From: Artemisia argyi
Taxonomy: Eukaryota > Streptophyta > Magnoliopsida > Asterales > Asteraceae
Direction of reading: 5' to 3'
Assembly (NCBI GenBank): GCA_030686995.1
Contig: CM060685.1
Location: 25,280,065 to 25,344,064 of the forward strand
DNA: 64,000 bases
Position 1 is the first letter of the stretch. Every line of letters begins with the position of its first letter. Below, in pieces: positions 1 to 11,700 of the stretch. The translations under genes and the position numbers were made by a program. The notes under the pieces were generated by a model that was not told the DNA's origin, ran no database searches, and saw nothing but the letters and a program-made list of their open reading frames with translations.

Positions 1-159
1 AACCATCCAATCTTAACCAAAAATAGTAAACCCAAGTTACTATTTATACATTAATTGCTCCAAAGGCAACTTGATATCTTCCATAATAACTTCTTCAACC
101 TACCAAAACGGATGGAAGTAAATAATCTTCATTAATTAGCCATAAACCTTGACTTTGCA

Positions 160-167
160 TATAAATA
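160..167 (+). promoter_or_regulatory. TATA box of the antisense accessory gene
   Basis: TATAAATA lies about 65-72 bases before the ATG at 232, followed by an A/C-rich leader. The second copy of this gene has TATAAAG at 41704-41710, at similar spacing. This suggests the gene has its own promoter rather than depending on the LTR. Confidence 0.55.
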
Positions 168-231
168 GGGATCAAAAACCTTTATCTTTTATCAACAACA
201 TCCCTCAAGAAACATAATCCCATACATCATC

Positions 232-624
232 ATGAGTTGGTTTCCACTTATCTATATCTCCTCGGATGATTCTTCAGATGAAGCAATCAGCTACTACTCA
301 GATTCTGAGGAGCATTCTACTGGATGGAGTGGATACTTTCCACCAACAACTGCATCAGCTCCATCTGTTGATGTTGATTCAGAGAAAGATGATCCAACCT
401 TCAACCTGTCTGAGGAACTGCCAAAAGCACTTACAACTGCCCTGAAAACTGCCATAAGCAACATGAAGTGGCCAGAGTCATCAAAGTCTGCAAAAGATCT
501 GAAACCTCCACCACAAGTGCTTGGTCTTGCATGTCCAAGGAAGCAACTATCCTTTGATGAGAAGAGGAACAAGCCAGCTAAGAGCAAGCATACATATGAG
601 GGCAGAGGAAAGAAGCCTATGTAG
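232..624 (+). CDS. antisense accessory protein of a Copia element, 130 aa
   Basis: This protein of unknown function is encoded opposite to the Copia gag. Residues 6-10 (LIYIS) followed by SDDSSDEA match a SUMO-interaction-like pattern: a hydrophobic patch followed by acidic and serine residues. Residues 10-60 are rich in Ser, Asp and Glu; a helical middle follows (about 60-80). The block KPPPQVLGLACPRKQL (about 91-106) is shared with the second copy as KPPKQVLGLVCKRLWD, and the tail is Lys/Arg-rich. A TATA box precedes it and AATAAATAAA follows it, so it looks like a complete intronless gene. It could serve the element, for instance by localising to chromatin, but that is inference. The second copy (41792-42152 plus 49837-49963) is interrupted by an insertion. 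Confidence 0.6.
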   Translation: MSWFPLIYISSDDSSDEAISYYSDSEEHSTGWSGYFPPTTASAPSVDVDSEKDDPTFNLSEELPKALTTALKTAISNMKWPESSKSAKDLKPPPQVLGLACPRKQLSFDEKRNKPAKSKHTYEGRGKKPM

Positions 625-717
625 TGTCTGAAGATCTTAGGTTGTTAGGTTGTATGTTATTGACATGTGTTTTGAAGTAGTCTTTGAAAAGAATGTACTC
701 TGCAACCTTTGTTAAGC

Positions 718-727
718 AATAAATAAA
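718..727 (+). terminator. poly(A) signal of the antisense accessory gene
   Basis: AATAAATAAA lies about 95 bases after the stop codon of the 232-624 gene and is preceded by a T/G-rich stretch. This is a typical plant near-upstream poly(A) element. Confidence 0.45.
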
Positions 728-773
728 TGATCTTCTCTTGTCTTTGAATGTCCCTGCACACAATATAAAGAAA

Positions 774-3479
774 TTAGTACCTTTTGGGGACCCAAGCCAC
801 AAATGACTTGGATCTGCCTCGTGTATCAATATAATTATATCTATCAAAGGTCATTGATACACCATTGGGATTGTTTGTTGTTCCTTTTGGTTTCCATTCC
901 CAACGAGCTGAGGCCTTAACAGCTTTTCCCAATTTTACCCTTTTCTTTTGAACATCAGTGGAAATAATTGGTCTTGCAGTGGTAACTGCATGCCTAGCAG
1001 TGGAAACTGCTGGATTAGAAAATTTTGGTCTCCACATGTGGTTCTTGTGATCATTCTTTTCAAAATAAGTCTTTTTCCCTGTTTGGTAAGATTTAACAAA
1101 AGAAGTGACAGGGAACTTAGGATAAACTCTGTTATTACTTCTGGCAGTGGTAACTGCTGGTCTAGCAGTGGAAACATGTTTAATGCCAGTGTTAAGCATA
1201 ACAGACCTGGGAACCATTTTGCTTAGGGGATTTGGGTGAGTCATTTTATTAGAATTTGATCCATTCACCCTTGTAAAAACTTCCCTTCTTCCCATGTGGT
1301 AGGTACAGTCTTTAGCTAAATGGTCAAAGCTACCACATATGTGACAAGCCTTATTGTAAAACACAAAGTCACTACCAAACTGTCTAGTTTTAACATGATT
1401 CCAACTTCTCATGTTACCTCTAGGAGATTTAGGCCTATCCCTATACATTTCAGCATACCTAGTAGTAGACCTAGTGAAATTAGACTGTGTTCTAGGCTTC
1501 TCTTTAACTTCTTCAGGAATGCTTTTACTCTCCTTAACTTTAACATTTTCAGTAACACTAGTTTTAGACTCAACATTCAAACATTCATCTTTAAGAGATG
1601 AGTCACTAGCACTATCAAAAGTTTCAACCTCAACCTGAACCTTTTCAGTTTCAACTGGTTTAACAAATTTTGGTCCATAGGTCATGGGTGGATCCTGAAA
1701 CTCTTCTAAGCCTGTGTGAGCAAGATCAATACCAGGAGGTGCTGGAACACCTCTTAGAGGTGGTGGAACAGTATTGTATCCAAGACCTGATTTAGCTTTG
1801 CTCACAATTTGGGCTTCCCAAATTTTGTCAATGCTCTTGGATTGATGGTCTAGAGTTTTCTTAGTAATCTCAATATTCTCACTAGCCTTTTTAACTTTCT
1901 CAATCTCTTCCCTAAGAGCTTTATTTACTTCAAGATAAAAATCTAAGTCTCTTTTTAAAATAGCAATATCATCTCTGAACTTAGATTCATTAGCCCTATA
2001 ATGCTCTATCTGCTTTTCTAAAACACCTAGACCTCTTTTATGATTTGCTAAATTATAATTAGTATGATGTAAATCTAGCATCAGTTCATCATATTGTGTT
2101 TTAGAAACCTCTAACTCTTTAGCAGCCTTACAGTTTTTAGAACAAGCATTATCAGTATATACCTCAGAGTCAGAGAAAGCCATGAGTGCATGCTCAGTGG
2201 CTAGCATTGCAGATTCTGTATTATCTTCTCCATTCTGACCCATAAAGCTCCAATCAAAGCTTACTCCATCAATAGCCAATAGCACCTTTGGCTCTTCTGT
2301 TGTAGGTTCTTTGGCCTTTTCCTTCTTGTACCAAGTTGACTTATTGTCAGATTTCCTTGGTTTTCTGCATTCTCTTGCAAAGTGCCCCTTCTTGTGACAG
2401 TTATAGCACTCCACCTTCTTTTTATCAAAACCTACAGTCTCATCTCCACTTATATGAATCTTTCTCCCTGTCTTCTTCCAGAACTTCTTTGATCTTAAGC
2501 TGAGCAATGCTACCTGCCATTTGATGTCCATCTCCTCCATATCATCTTCATCAATTTGATCCAAGTCCTCATGATTGAGGATTGAACCACCCACATGGCT
2601 GGATATAAAGGCATAGAAAGTAGCATCACTTAGTCCTGCAATCTGCTTCTTTGAGCTCCTAGTGGAAACATTTCCATTACCAGTGGAAACAATCATGTTA
2701 CCACTGTCATCATCACTGTCACTTTCATCATCAGAACTGTCATTACCTGATGATGATATGAGTGCAACTCCTGCAGAACTTGTCTTTAACTTGCCAGCTT
2801 TCTTAAGTCTTTGTTCAATAACTTTGAAGTTATTGTACACATCATTAAGCTTCATTGTCTCAAGATCTGACTTGTCCTCCCATACAGCAACATTTGTATC
2901 AAACTCAGCAGGTAAACTTCTTAAAAATTTAAGATTGAGGTCTTCCTTTTCTACCTCAATTCCAAAAGCAGTCAGCTGAGTTACAATCTTTTGTAGCCTT
3001 GTGAATATGCTATCAAGAGATTCATTGCTTGATGAGCCAAAATTCTCATAGGTCTGCTTCAGTAAAGTCTTTTGAGTTTTCTTGGTATAGTCATTACCAC
3101 CAAATACTTCACATATCTCATCAAAGAGGGTCTTTGCATCCTTGTATTTGGTAAAAGCCTGGACTTGTTCTCTGGGTAGAGCCATCAATAGCAAACCTCT
3201 AGCCTTCAAATCATTCTTAAGTTGGTTTCTTTCATCATTTGTAACTGGACCAGCATTTACTTTTGTTACTGGCTTGCCACCAACTGTCTCAACAGTTGTA
3301 CCAGGTTTGAATGAATTTCCACACGTTATGATCTCCCATAATGTGTAGTCTTGAACCATAAAGAATTGTTCAATCATAAGCCTCCACATCTCAAAGTCAT
3401 TAATTTTAAGCTTGGGAAGCTTTGCAGCAATATTAGATTGGCTTGTTTCTGTCTCCATTGTATCTTTTGAATCTGCCAT
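774..3479 (-). CDS. gag: Copia Gag protein, 901 aa, uninterrupted
   Basis: This is the structural nucleocapsid protein of a Ty1/copia element. An N-terminal UBN2/gag-like domain spans about 25-230, with the motif MWRLMIEQFF near 31-40. A Ser/Asp-rich linker lies at about 242-262. A CCHC zinc knuckle of form CX2CX4HX4C is at 358-371 (C358, C361, H366, C371), and a second of the same form is at 712-725 (C712, C715, H720, C725). A charged, probably coiled-coil segment covers about 450-545, and repeated STARPAVTTAR-like units lie near the C-terminus. The frame is open for 901 codons, unusually intact for a pol-less element, so a relative could mobilise it in trans. The ATG is 32 bases downstream of the PBS in element orientation. 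Confidence 0.9.
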   Translation of the reverse strand: MADSKDTMETETSQSNIAAKLPKLKINDFEMWRLMIEQFFMVQDYTLWEIITCGNSFKPGTTVETVGGKPVTKVNAGPVTNDERNQLKNDLKARGLLLMALPREQVQAFTKYKDAKTLFDEICEVFGGNDYTKKTQKTLLKQTYENFGSSSNESLDSIFTRLQKIVTQLTAFGIEVEKEDLNLKFLRSLPAEFDTNVAVWEDKSDLETMKLNDVYNNFKVIEQRLKKAGKLKTSSAGVALISSSGNDSSDDESDSDDDSGNMIVSTGNGNVSTRSSKKQIAGLSDATFYAFISSHVGGSILNHEDLDQIDEDDMEEMDIKWQVALLSLRSKKFWKKTGRKIHISGDETVGFDKKKVECYNCHKKGHFARECRKPRKSDNKSTWYKKEKAKEPTTEEPKVLLAIDGVSFDWSFMGQNGEDNTESAMLATEHALMAFSDSEVYTDNACSKNCKAAKELEVSKTQYDELMLDLHHTNYNLANHKRGLGVLEKQIEHYRANESKFRDDIAILKRDLDFYLEVNKALREEIEKVKKASENIEITKKTLDHQSKSIDKIWEAQIVSKAKSGLGYNTVPPPLRGVPAPPGIDLAHTGLEEFQDPPMTYGPKFVKPVETEKVQVEVETFDSASDSSLKDECLNVESKTSVTENVKVKESKSIPEEVKEKPRTQSNFTRSTTRYAEMYRDRPKSPRGNMRSWNHVKTRQFGSDFVFYNKACHICGSFDHLAKDCTYHMGRREVFTRVNGSNSNKMTHPNPLSKMVPRSVMLNTGIKHVSTARPAVTTARSNNRVYPKFPVTSFVKSYQTGKKTYFEKNDHKNHMWRPKFSNPAVSTARHAVTTARPIISTDVQKKRVKLGKAVKASARWEWKPKGTTNNPNGVSMTFDRYNYIDTRGRSKSFVAWVPKRY

Positions 3480-3510
3480 AGGATCTTCTAAATCAAAATA
3501 TCAAAGCCTT

Positions 3511-3522
3511 GCTCTGATACCA
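3511..3522 (-). other. primer binding site, initiator tRNA-Met type
   Basis: The minus strand reads TGGTATCAGAGC, the standard sequence complementary to the 3' end of initiator tRNA-Met used by plant Copia elements. It is two bases inside the LTR boundary. Confidence 0.9.
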
Positions 3523-3524
3523 CT

Positions 3525-4006
3525 TGTTGGATCGTGTACACCTTGAACTTGTGTTGATAATGATACTTTGAGTGATATCACTAAGTATGCGAAATCTACT
3601 TAATGATACTTAGAAGATTAATTGTAAGTGAAACAGATTAATGTGTGAACAATGAATATAACAAAACAACTAGCTCCAATATTATTAATAATAATAATAC
3701 GAGTGATCTGAGATATCACTAGGGTTACACCTTGAAGCTCTAAGAAAACGTATATCTAAGTTATCATCTAGGATCTTCTTTTATAGAACAAGGAGTCCTC
3801 TTGTACAAGATAAGTATAATACTAATAGAATAAGATATACACAAAATCTTTTCTATGTTTATCAATACGCGTTTCTCTAACAGCTAACAAGTGAGCAGTG
3901 GTAATATTTGTTCTTGCAGTGGTAATGAGTTTCCACTGCAAGTACAATCTTCTTGCAGTTGTAATATCTTCACTCACCGTGGTAACTAATAGAATAATTC
4001 CCAACA
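3525..4006 (-). repeat. Copia LTR, 482 bp
   Basis: The segment is bounded by TGTTGG and CCAACA, a TG...CA inverted terminal repeat, and abuts the PBS. It is the 5' LTR of the minus-strand element. It contains several GCAGTGGTAA-like motifs (about 3894-3985) that also recur inside the gag ORF. Confidence 0.85.
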
Positions 4007-4011
4007 GTACT

Positions 4012-5890
4012 CAATGTCTATAATTATGTAATCGTGAAACTACTTGTATTCCGTTTGTAAAACTAGCATGTATCCCCCTCGCGAGGTTTATAAAACGTTT
4101 AAATAAGTAAAAGCGAGGCTATGAACTCACCTTAAGAGCAACGAGATCAGAAGTAGAATGGATCTTCGGACGAGTGCGAAGCGTCTAAGCACAACCTAAA
4201 AGATGTGACGCGACTTAGAATGATAAAGAAGAGCGATATGAAAAAGTAAATCAAATGATCACGAGATATGTTTCCGAGATAAGCATGACATTGCACTAAG
4301 ACTTAACCCAAGGTATTTTTATTCTCCAAATTGGTATACAACCTGCACTTATACCCAAATAATCGTTTAATAGGTATTGCTTAACCATTTTTAACTTTTA
4401 CTAAATGATCACACTTTTATTTTTCAAGAATAGACACAAAAACCATGTTGCTGAAATTTTAGTCAACTTCACACAAGCTTGATTAAAAATCATTTGCATG
4501 TGACAAAAATCAAAGAGGATGATGGGATATGCTTACTAGGAGTGAAAATCAATGAAATCTTTTCTAGGGCTTGATTAAAAACGACAAAGGGATACCACCA
4601 CAAGCTTGGACCTTCTTTTCTACACTTCTAATGGAGCTTGTGGGCTGGAGAAAAGAACTTTTAAACAACTTTGATGAAGACTTCAAAAATACTCCATGAA
4701 AACACCAAGAAACTACAAGAAAACCTTCAAAACCATGCTTCAAAGTGTTATTTTCTTTAAGGGTCTTCAAGATGGTGTTGTGATTATGATTCTATGATCA
4801 AAAGTGGCTGAGATTAGGATGTTTTTATAATGGAAATCGGCAGCAAGCAAGGTAGGAGGAAGAAAATGGATGGTTTTCTTGAAGGTTGGTGAGATTTGCA
4901 TGTAAAGGGGTTATATGATTATGTTTTCTTGAAAATGAAAAGAGTGAAGTGTTGTGTGATATGTGTCCAGTTTTTATGGGTTTCCAAAGGGTGGGAACCT
5001 TTATTTTTTTGTAAAAAGGTTAAGTAAACAAAGTGTATAAGATATGTATAAGTGTTGGAGTGATTATGTAAGGTAATTAGTGGTATTTAGGGGTTTTAAG
5101 TGATAATTTGGAAAGATTAAAAGTGGTGAATGACCAAAAGGTTTAAAAATATAGATAAAGATCATTATTTATTAATATTGGGTTAGTATTTGTTGTATTG
5201 TTGTGTTTGTGGGGTTTAACTCAAGCGTACGGTCTTAAAAACGCGAATTACGCAGAACCGGGTTTAACTCAAGCGTACGGTCTTAAAAACGGTCTTAGTA
5301 TTTGTTGTATTGTTGTATTCTTGTGTTTGTGGGGTGACCTGAAAACGTGAATTTTAGAAAAGTGTTATAAAAATATTATGAAGTTGTTATGAAGTGTTAA
5401 AATGGATAATTTTTATATTTCATGAGAGCCTTGGGTTTATCAGAGTGTTTAAACGTCGTTAAAAATGAAACCGTGAGTTGAAAACACGTTTGGTGACATC
5501 GGTTTTTGATAAAAGTGACGTAAGCTATAAAAATGACACGACAAGTATAAAACTCTTTTGTAAACATGAAATAGTTTAAAAATTCATAAAATATGTAAAT
5601 TATCATAGTCTAGGGTTGGTTCACTTTGTCAAAACCTTAAAACGTAAATTTAAATCGGGTAAAACGTAAAGGTGCAAGGTTTACGTAAAAATGGAAAAAT
5701 TGAAAAGTGACTTTTAAAATAGGATTGTAAGGAAACAATGATGCATAAAAAGGGTAGAATGGACGTAGTCTAGTCGCGGTTGAATGAATTGAACGTACAC
5801 GAATAACTTTCAACGAAGTTAATTAGTTAAAATAGAATAGTTGAATAATAAACTATTAAAATAAATGACATGAATTTTTGAAATGTCACA
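4012..5890 (-). repeat. LTR-like segment, truncated by the Copia insertion
   Basis: No ORF of interest is visible. On the minus strand the segment begins TGTGACATTTC, an LTR-like start, and runs to the Copia LTR at 4006. A short direct duplication lies at 5214-5335: the unit TTTAACTCAAGCGTACGG occurs twice, as does a TTTGTTGTATTGTTG stretch. No PBS or coding partner is present, so the assignment to a gypsy-type LTR is tentative. Confidence 0.35.
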
Positions 5891-6740
5891 AGCACATACT
5901 TATGAAAATACAATTTTTCAAATATAAAGGTACATTGGTAAACATGGTATGATAGCACGGGTTTGCAAAACTAAAAGCATATACCACTAACATCTTATGC
6001 AAGTCAAGTATTATCATGTGATTTTGCTTGAATAATAAAATATTATTTTTAATCAAAAAGCATTCTGCTAAAATAATAGGTAGATTATAACATATATACA
6101 TATACATGTGGTTTTTTATTTTTAGTCCACAAAATAAAACCATTTGAAACATGTTAATTGATTCATTCTTAATCGATAATAATACATAATCAAAAAGAAA
6201 TTTTAAAAACATTGTGCGTACACAGGTATTATAACTAGTATATATAATATAGATATAGATATTTCACTTTCTTAAAAAAACTAGTTATAATACCTGTGCA
6301 CGCACAGGGTTTTTAAAATTTTGTTTTGATTATATATTATTATCGATTAAGAAATGAATCACTTAACATGTTTCAATTGGTTTTACTTGGTGCACTAAAA
6401 AATAAAAAAGCATATGTATATATGTTATAATCTACATATTGTTTTAGGAGAATGCTTTTGGTTTAAAAATTATATTTTATCATTCAAGCAAAATTACATG
6501 ATGATACTTGACTTGCATGACATGTTAGTGATATATGCTTTTAGTTTTGCAAACCCATGCTATCAATTTACGATATGTTTTGTAATTGTGGTATTTCTTT
6601 TACTTATATTTTCATTAAAATATGTAGCATATTTAGATAACTTTGAAGATTGATTCATTTATTTGATTATGAATAACCATCATTCCATGTTTACTAATGT
6701 ACATTTTTGTTTGAAAATTTGCATTTTTATAAGTTTGTGC
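5891..6740. repeat. large foldback (inverted repeat) element
   Basis: The left arm (about 5891-6234) and right arm (about 6284-6740) are inverted copies around a spacer of about 50 bases. Reading outward from the centre, both arms contain TATAATACCTGTG, TTATTATCGATTAAGAA, ATATGTTATAATCTAC, TATGCTTTTAGTTTTGCAAA and ACTAATGTAC or ACCAATGTAC. The right arm has an extra block near 6570-6690. The matching ORFs on opposite strands are a by-product of this symmetry and are not genes. Class is unknown; a MITE or foldback transposon is likely. Confidence 0.8.
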
Positions 6741-8043
6741 TATTTACTTCTCAAGTTTGATAATAAAATTACCAAATTAACATAGATTCTTACGCTATAG
6801 CTTGTTATTACATAAAGAGAAACAAAAAAAGATGTGATGGGTAGAACTCAAATTTAATCTTACGTTTATGTCTAATGTATAAAAATAATTTTTCTCTCAG
6901 ACCGAACTATATAATGAAATTATAATTACTTGTATAAGTAAATTATAAATGCATTAAAAAATGACAAATAGTACATTCGCAAGTCTTTTAGGATTTTTTG
7001 AATCCTTACCGACCTTTCACTTTAGTGCAACTTTTTTTACAATTGGCCTATATCATCAAGGTAAAAGACACCCATATTTTAGACCGTTGGTTGATACCCA
7101 TAGTGTTATTAATGACAACAAACACCTGTTAAGTTTTTTTAACTCATTCAAAGACACCTGCTAAGAATTCCCACCATAAAATTCCCCAGACACTAAAATA
7201 AATCTTTGGTACATTAAAATACATTCATGTATTATCTAAATCAGCAACTCAACTTAATTATACATTCATAGCTTGAGCAGGCGTAGAAAATCCTTCCATG
7301 ACAATCATGTGTTGATACTTAATCCTCTTCTAAAAACGCACACAACAAATTACATTGCACTTTAGTGTGTATGATGATATCATAAAACTGCAAAAACCAC
7401 TTACATGTTGCATTATAGTGAGGATAACAACAAAGTTAGTTATAACATTAAATAAGAAAACTTCAGATTAGAACTAAAGGGGTGTTTGGTTATGCTTATT
7501 AAAGATGCTTATTGGCTTTTTCAATTACCATAACACAATAAGTTTATGATAAAGATATAAACTTTTTTGAGAAGCTTAGTAAAAAAAACCTTTGAACTCA
7601 AAACTAATTCTATCATAGCTTAGTGTGTTTATAGTAAAAACACAAATATTAAGTGTAAAAGTTTTTAATAAAACATTAAAAAAAAGTTAGTAAAAGTTGG
7701 TGTGCATAACAAAAAAGTTAAACCATAAAAAAAGTTACTAAAAACTATCAGCTAGAAAAAGCATAAGCCAAAGTTCTGTTGAGGTTTCTTTCAGATTCTA
7801 TCGAGAAGCAAAAAGAGGTTAACACATACATCATAAGTATAGAAGAATGGTATCCCACATTCGTGATTACCAACTCAATAACATTATCGCAGTATAGTAA
7901 CGTAATAACCTGATTAAAAACTATATATGCTTGCTTAATAATTCTCATGTACATACTTTAATTCCTTTACAACGGCCAACTATTTTTTTTTTGGATGAAA
8001 CATTACGTCAATGAATAAAGTTATGTTATCACCTACATAGTAG

Positions 8044-8074
<31 letters not shown>

Positions 8075-10188
8075 GGTGATTGTTATCAAATAAGAATTGT
8101 AATGCGTGCATTTTTTTATATATAATCTAAGGAAAATACCTTCTAAATTAAATAATGACTATCAAACCCATGTTTTTTTTTTTAATAATTAGTTTTGTAT
8201 AATGTTTTTAACTGGCAGAGATGCTGAGGTTGATGTTGATGTTATTATTTTTTAAATAATAATTTCATGAGTCGTTGTTATACGTAGAATCGCGTATATT
8301 TATTTTCATATTGTATTAACTCGTGCTTACCATTTGATATTTATATTCCTGTTACTAATAATTTAGACGTATTTAATATGCAAACCCGTGTACTCATAAA
8401 TTAAACTTTTAAATAGAATAATATGAGTCCTTATTTAAAAAAAAATTCTAGTGGATGAAAGTCTACAACTAACAATATTAAAACTAATTCGCATATTTAC
8501 AAACTTTTGTAATATAAATAGATGAAAGTCTAAAACTAATACTAATACTAATACTAATGTCATTTTAAACAAAATTTATATTATAAACTATAAGGGGTAT
8601 AAAGTGTAAGGGTTATTTGTGTTTTTTCTAAAGTTATTAAAAAACATGGAGACTTGTAATTTTACACTTAGCTCCATATATTTTATGTGAAATTCAACCA
8701 CTAAAGTTTTATTAATTACTTCCTTTTTTTCAAGTTTTTGTTTTTATAAATTTGACACTTATATTTTAATGCATTTGTTTCCTTAATCAAAATTCTCCAT
8801 CAAATTTATTAAGTTTGACCAAAATCAATTTAATTTTGACTTTTTATTAACCAATTACGTTGCTCGATTTCGCCTCGTGGCAAAATCGAGCTCTCCTATT
8901 GGTCCAATTTTTTTTCAATGAGAAAGGATTTGCAAAAACATTCCGAAATGATGTAATTCTTTTAGTATATAAAAGATGTGCTTTTTCCAAGAAACCGTAT
9001 TGAAAACTTGATATATTTTCATTTGCATGTTTCACGCGTTTACTCGTTAATCAGATGACATTACGTATATCATTTTTATTTGACATAATCTACGACGATA
9101 CCTAAAATACTAACATATAATATACAAGTAGAAATTCGATTATTTTAGCCATTTTTAAAACATTCAAAATCTGAAGAAAAATACTAAATGACTACGTCTA
9201 GATGTGGGCATAATTTTTATATACATGCACCAGCATGTTTACATAATTAACCCCTAAAAATATATATTTGATATATTAACGTCTAAAAATTTGATATTTT
9301 TTAAAAAGTTTAAACTGACGGAGAAACTCTGATCTAGCATATAATAAATGCCGATTAACTCTTTCTAGAAGACGAATCTCATACGGTACAGTGTTATTGT
9401 AATAGTATTAGCCCAAATACACTTAGACCACAAGGTGCAATGAGCAAACTAGGTTCGTCATTTGAGGCCTATGAGATGCTACATCATTTTAACAAACTTC
9501 CACAGCTAACCTCTCTCACTAACAACTTACCTCAACTTACTCATTTGAGACCACCACTCCTTAAAAAAAAAAAAAAAAAAAATGACAAAAGTACATACAT
9601 TATCTTTGCCGTGCAAACGACGAAAGTAAAAGTGAAGGATGAGGGGGGGGGGGGGGGGTTGGGGGTGGGTGGGTGGTAGCTAGCTATGAAGAGTGTCACG
9701 TTAGAGTGGCGATGTGCTCTAACGAATTGCACCTAGTGCACTTATGGTTTCATTCTGTCAGTATGGTCTAGAACTACAAACACTCGATGTTTTGGATCTA
9801 AAAAATTCGTTTCCAATAAAATTTTGGAATTAAGTAAAACTTTGAAATAAATCAAACATTCTAGATGAAAGTTGGGTAAATCAAACACACGTGTGATCAC
9901 AAGAGATAAGTACAAAATACAAGTGACATACCAAATGACAAGAAAATTGGAAATCAAGAAGTCTTTGCACATGTTAACAATCTACTATTCAACATACTTG
10001 TGCTCCAATCAACACGAACAAGACATAAAATAAAATAAGTGGATATAAAATATAGTTGTATACCATGATAACAACATTTATCAAATCGAATCTTCTTATT
10101 GGACAAGTACTGAACACCTTTTATAAGAGCTACAATAACTATAGTTGATGCTTTTCTAATAAGATCGTCAATATTTGTGGTTTGAAAC
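6741..10188. other. AT-rich spacer, no recognisable gene
   Basis: The region contains homopolymer runs (T-run about 8043-8070, A-run about 9562-9580, G-run about 9644-9658). A possible MITE lies at about 7481-7790, from GGGGTGTTTGGTTATGC to an inverted GCATAAGCCAAA end. Short ORFs of 60-80 codons occur, including one on the minus strand at 9954-10190 that ends at a plausible splice donor. None resembles a protein I know, and composition does not support coding. Confidence 0.5.
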
Positions 10189-10645
10189 AAGGTTTGTAAG
10201 ATGGGGAGCTTATCTAAGATCGTTTTTGTTTTTACAAGATTTTGATCGTAAGATCGGATTGAGATATTAAGATCCTACTATAATATCATTTTCTAATAAT
10301 CTTTGTAATTTTATTCAAATCTATAAATTGTTATATATCATCAACACAAAATTATATGAATGTTTTATAAAAATGTTGTCTTAATAATTATGAATATGGA
10401 ATTTTAAGAAGAATCACATGTTGTTTTTTAAATTATATGAAAACATAATCCATAAATTTGTAGTTTATTAGTTTACGGTTTGAGAAAAAGATCGGATCAG
10501 ATTAGATATTAAGATCCTATGGTTAAGATCGGGATCTTATAAAATCTTAAGCATGTTAAGATCATACGTAGGATCCGGATCGTTTTTGCTTTGTAGAATC
10601 GTAAAATCATAAAATCCAAAGATAATGATCGGGATCTTACAACTA
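10189..10645. mobile_element. MITE with a long direct flanking repeat, Mutator-like candidate
   Basis: The sequence TGGTTTGAAACAA occurs directly repeated at 10178-10190 and 10646-10658, flanking DNA with inverted ends built on GTTTGTAAGAT and ATCTTACAAC. The interior is rich in AAGATC/GATCTT words. A target duplication of 9-13 bp and terminal inverted repeats fit a Mutator-like non-autonomous element. Confidence 0.6.
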
Positions 10646-11666
10646 TGGTTTGAAACAAACGGGGTAAACATATGTAGTTTTTTTTAGTTGGATTAAGCAA
10701 AGGTTATAAGTTTTTTACTCAAATGTATATGACAACAAAGTATATTTGGGACCGTTTTTGACCCTTTCTCGGATCGTCTTCAAGTATGTGCTTAATGAAA
10801 TTTGAACATTAGCCCTCTTATAAGTTTGTATTACACATTTAGGTGGCGACTGGCGAGACAAAGTGGTTTGATTATAGTTATTATCCATCAATTTTTCTGT
10901 TTGATTTATATATACTCAAATGAAGGCAAGAAGCAACCGTATTAACTTCATTATAAATGCTTATTGATGAGTCTTGATGATGAGTAAATGCTTATTCTTG
11001 ACAAAGTGGTCATACTTATGCCACAAGTAACCAAAATCAACCAATAAATGTACGAGTACTAATCATTATAAAGAAGTTCTACATATTGATGAAGATCTAT
11101 TGCTAAAAGGGGAAATATTAGCTACAATTAATTGTGGCCAATTCCCAACGATTAGTGCTACAAATTATGGGTCCCTGATTTATTTTGTGGGTCTCTGACT
11201 TCTTTCTGCGGTTCCAGGGTCCATGTTTCATTTTCTAGTGTATTTTGGAGGAGAATTGTAGCCAATTGGCTACAAAAATTATAGCAAAACTATCCTCTTG
11301 ATACAATTTATTTATTTAAAAATTGTTAAACGTAACTTTAAAGGTTACATTTACACCCTCTATCTTAAAATAATTATCTCTTGGCAAAAGACATATAATT
11401 AAAATAAATAAAATAAAATAAAATAAAATAATCAGCACTATTGCTTTATCTATCTTACTTTTTATAAAATAATAATTTAACTCTAAAATAATTAATTGCT
11501 TATTTCTTTAATATTTGTAATACTGATATCAAGTAAGGGTAATATGATAATCTACATCAAATTTTCTTATCTATTTTTATAACGGACAATTAGTTTAAGA
11601 CATTTAAAAAATGTGGATAACGAGGTGGATCACCCGCGCGTTGCCGCGGGATGTTTTGCCAAAGAA

Positions 11667-11700
<34 letters not shown>

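Larger units (their letters stand above)
1..4006 (-). mobile_element. Ty1/copia-type LTR retrotransposon, pol-less derivative, one LTR in window
   Basis: Read on the minus strand, the order is LTR (3525-4006), primer binding site (3511-3522), a long gag ORF (3479-774), then a small gene on the opposite strand (232-624). No protease, integrase, RT or RNase H is visible between gag and the antisense gene. In the second Copia remnant of this window the equivalent antisense gene lies downstream of RNase H. I therefore infer that pol was deleted near 774, where the Gag frame stops just after a WVPK motif, the point at which related polyproteins normally continue into protease. The distal LTR would lie before position 1; a matching GTACT target duplication (4007-4011 here) is expected there. 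Confidence 0.8.

Noticed and set aside
6414..6653. ORF resembling 5886-6212 on the other strand
   Set aside because: The two similar ORFs are inverted copies in the foldback element. Similarity reflects DNA symmetry and not a protein family.
9440..9679. ORF with poly-Lys and poly-Gly
   Set aside because: It reads through an A-run and a G-run; no coding support.
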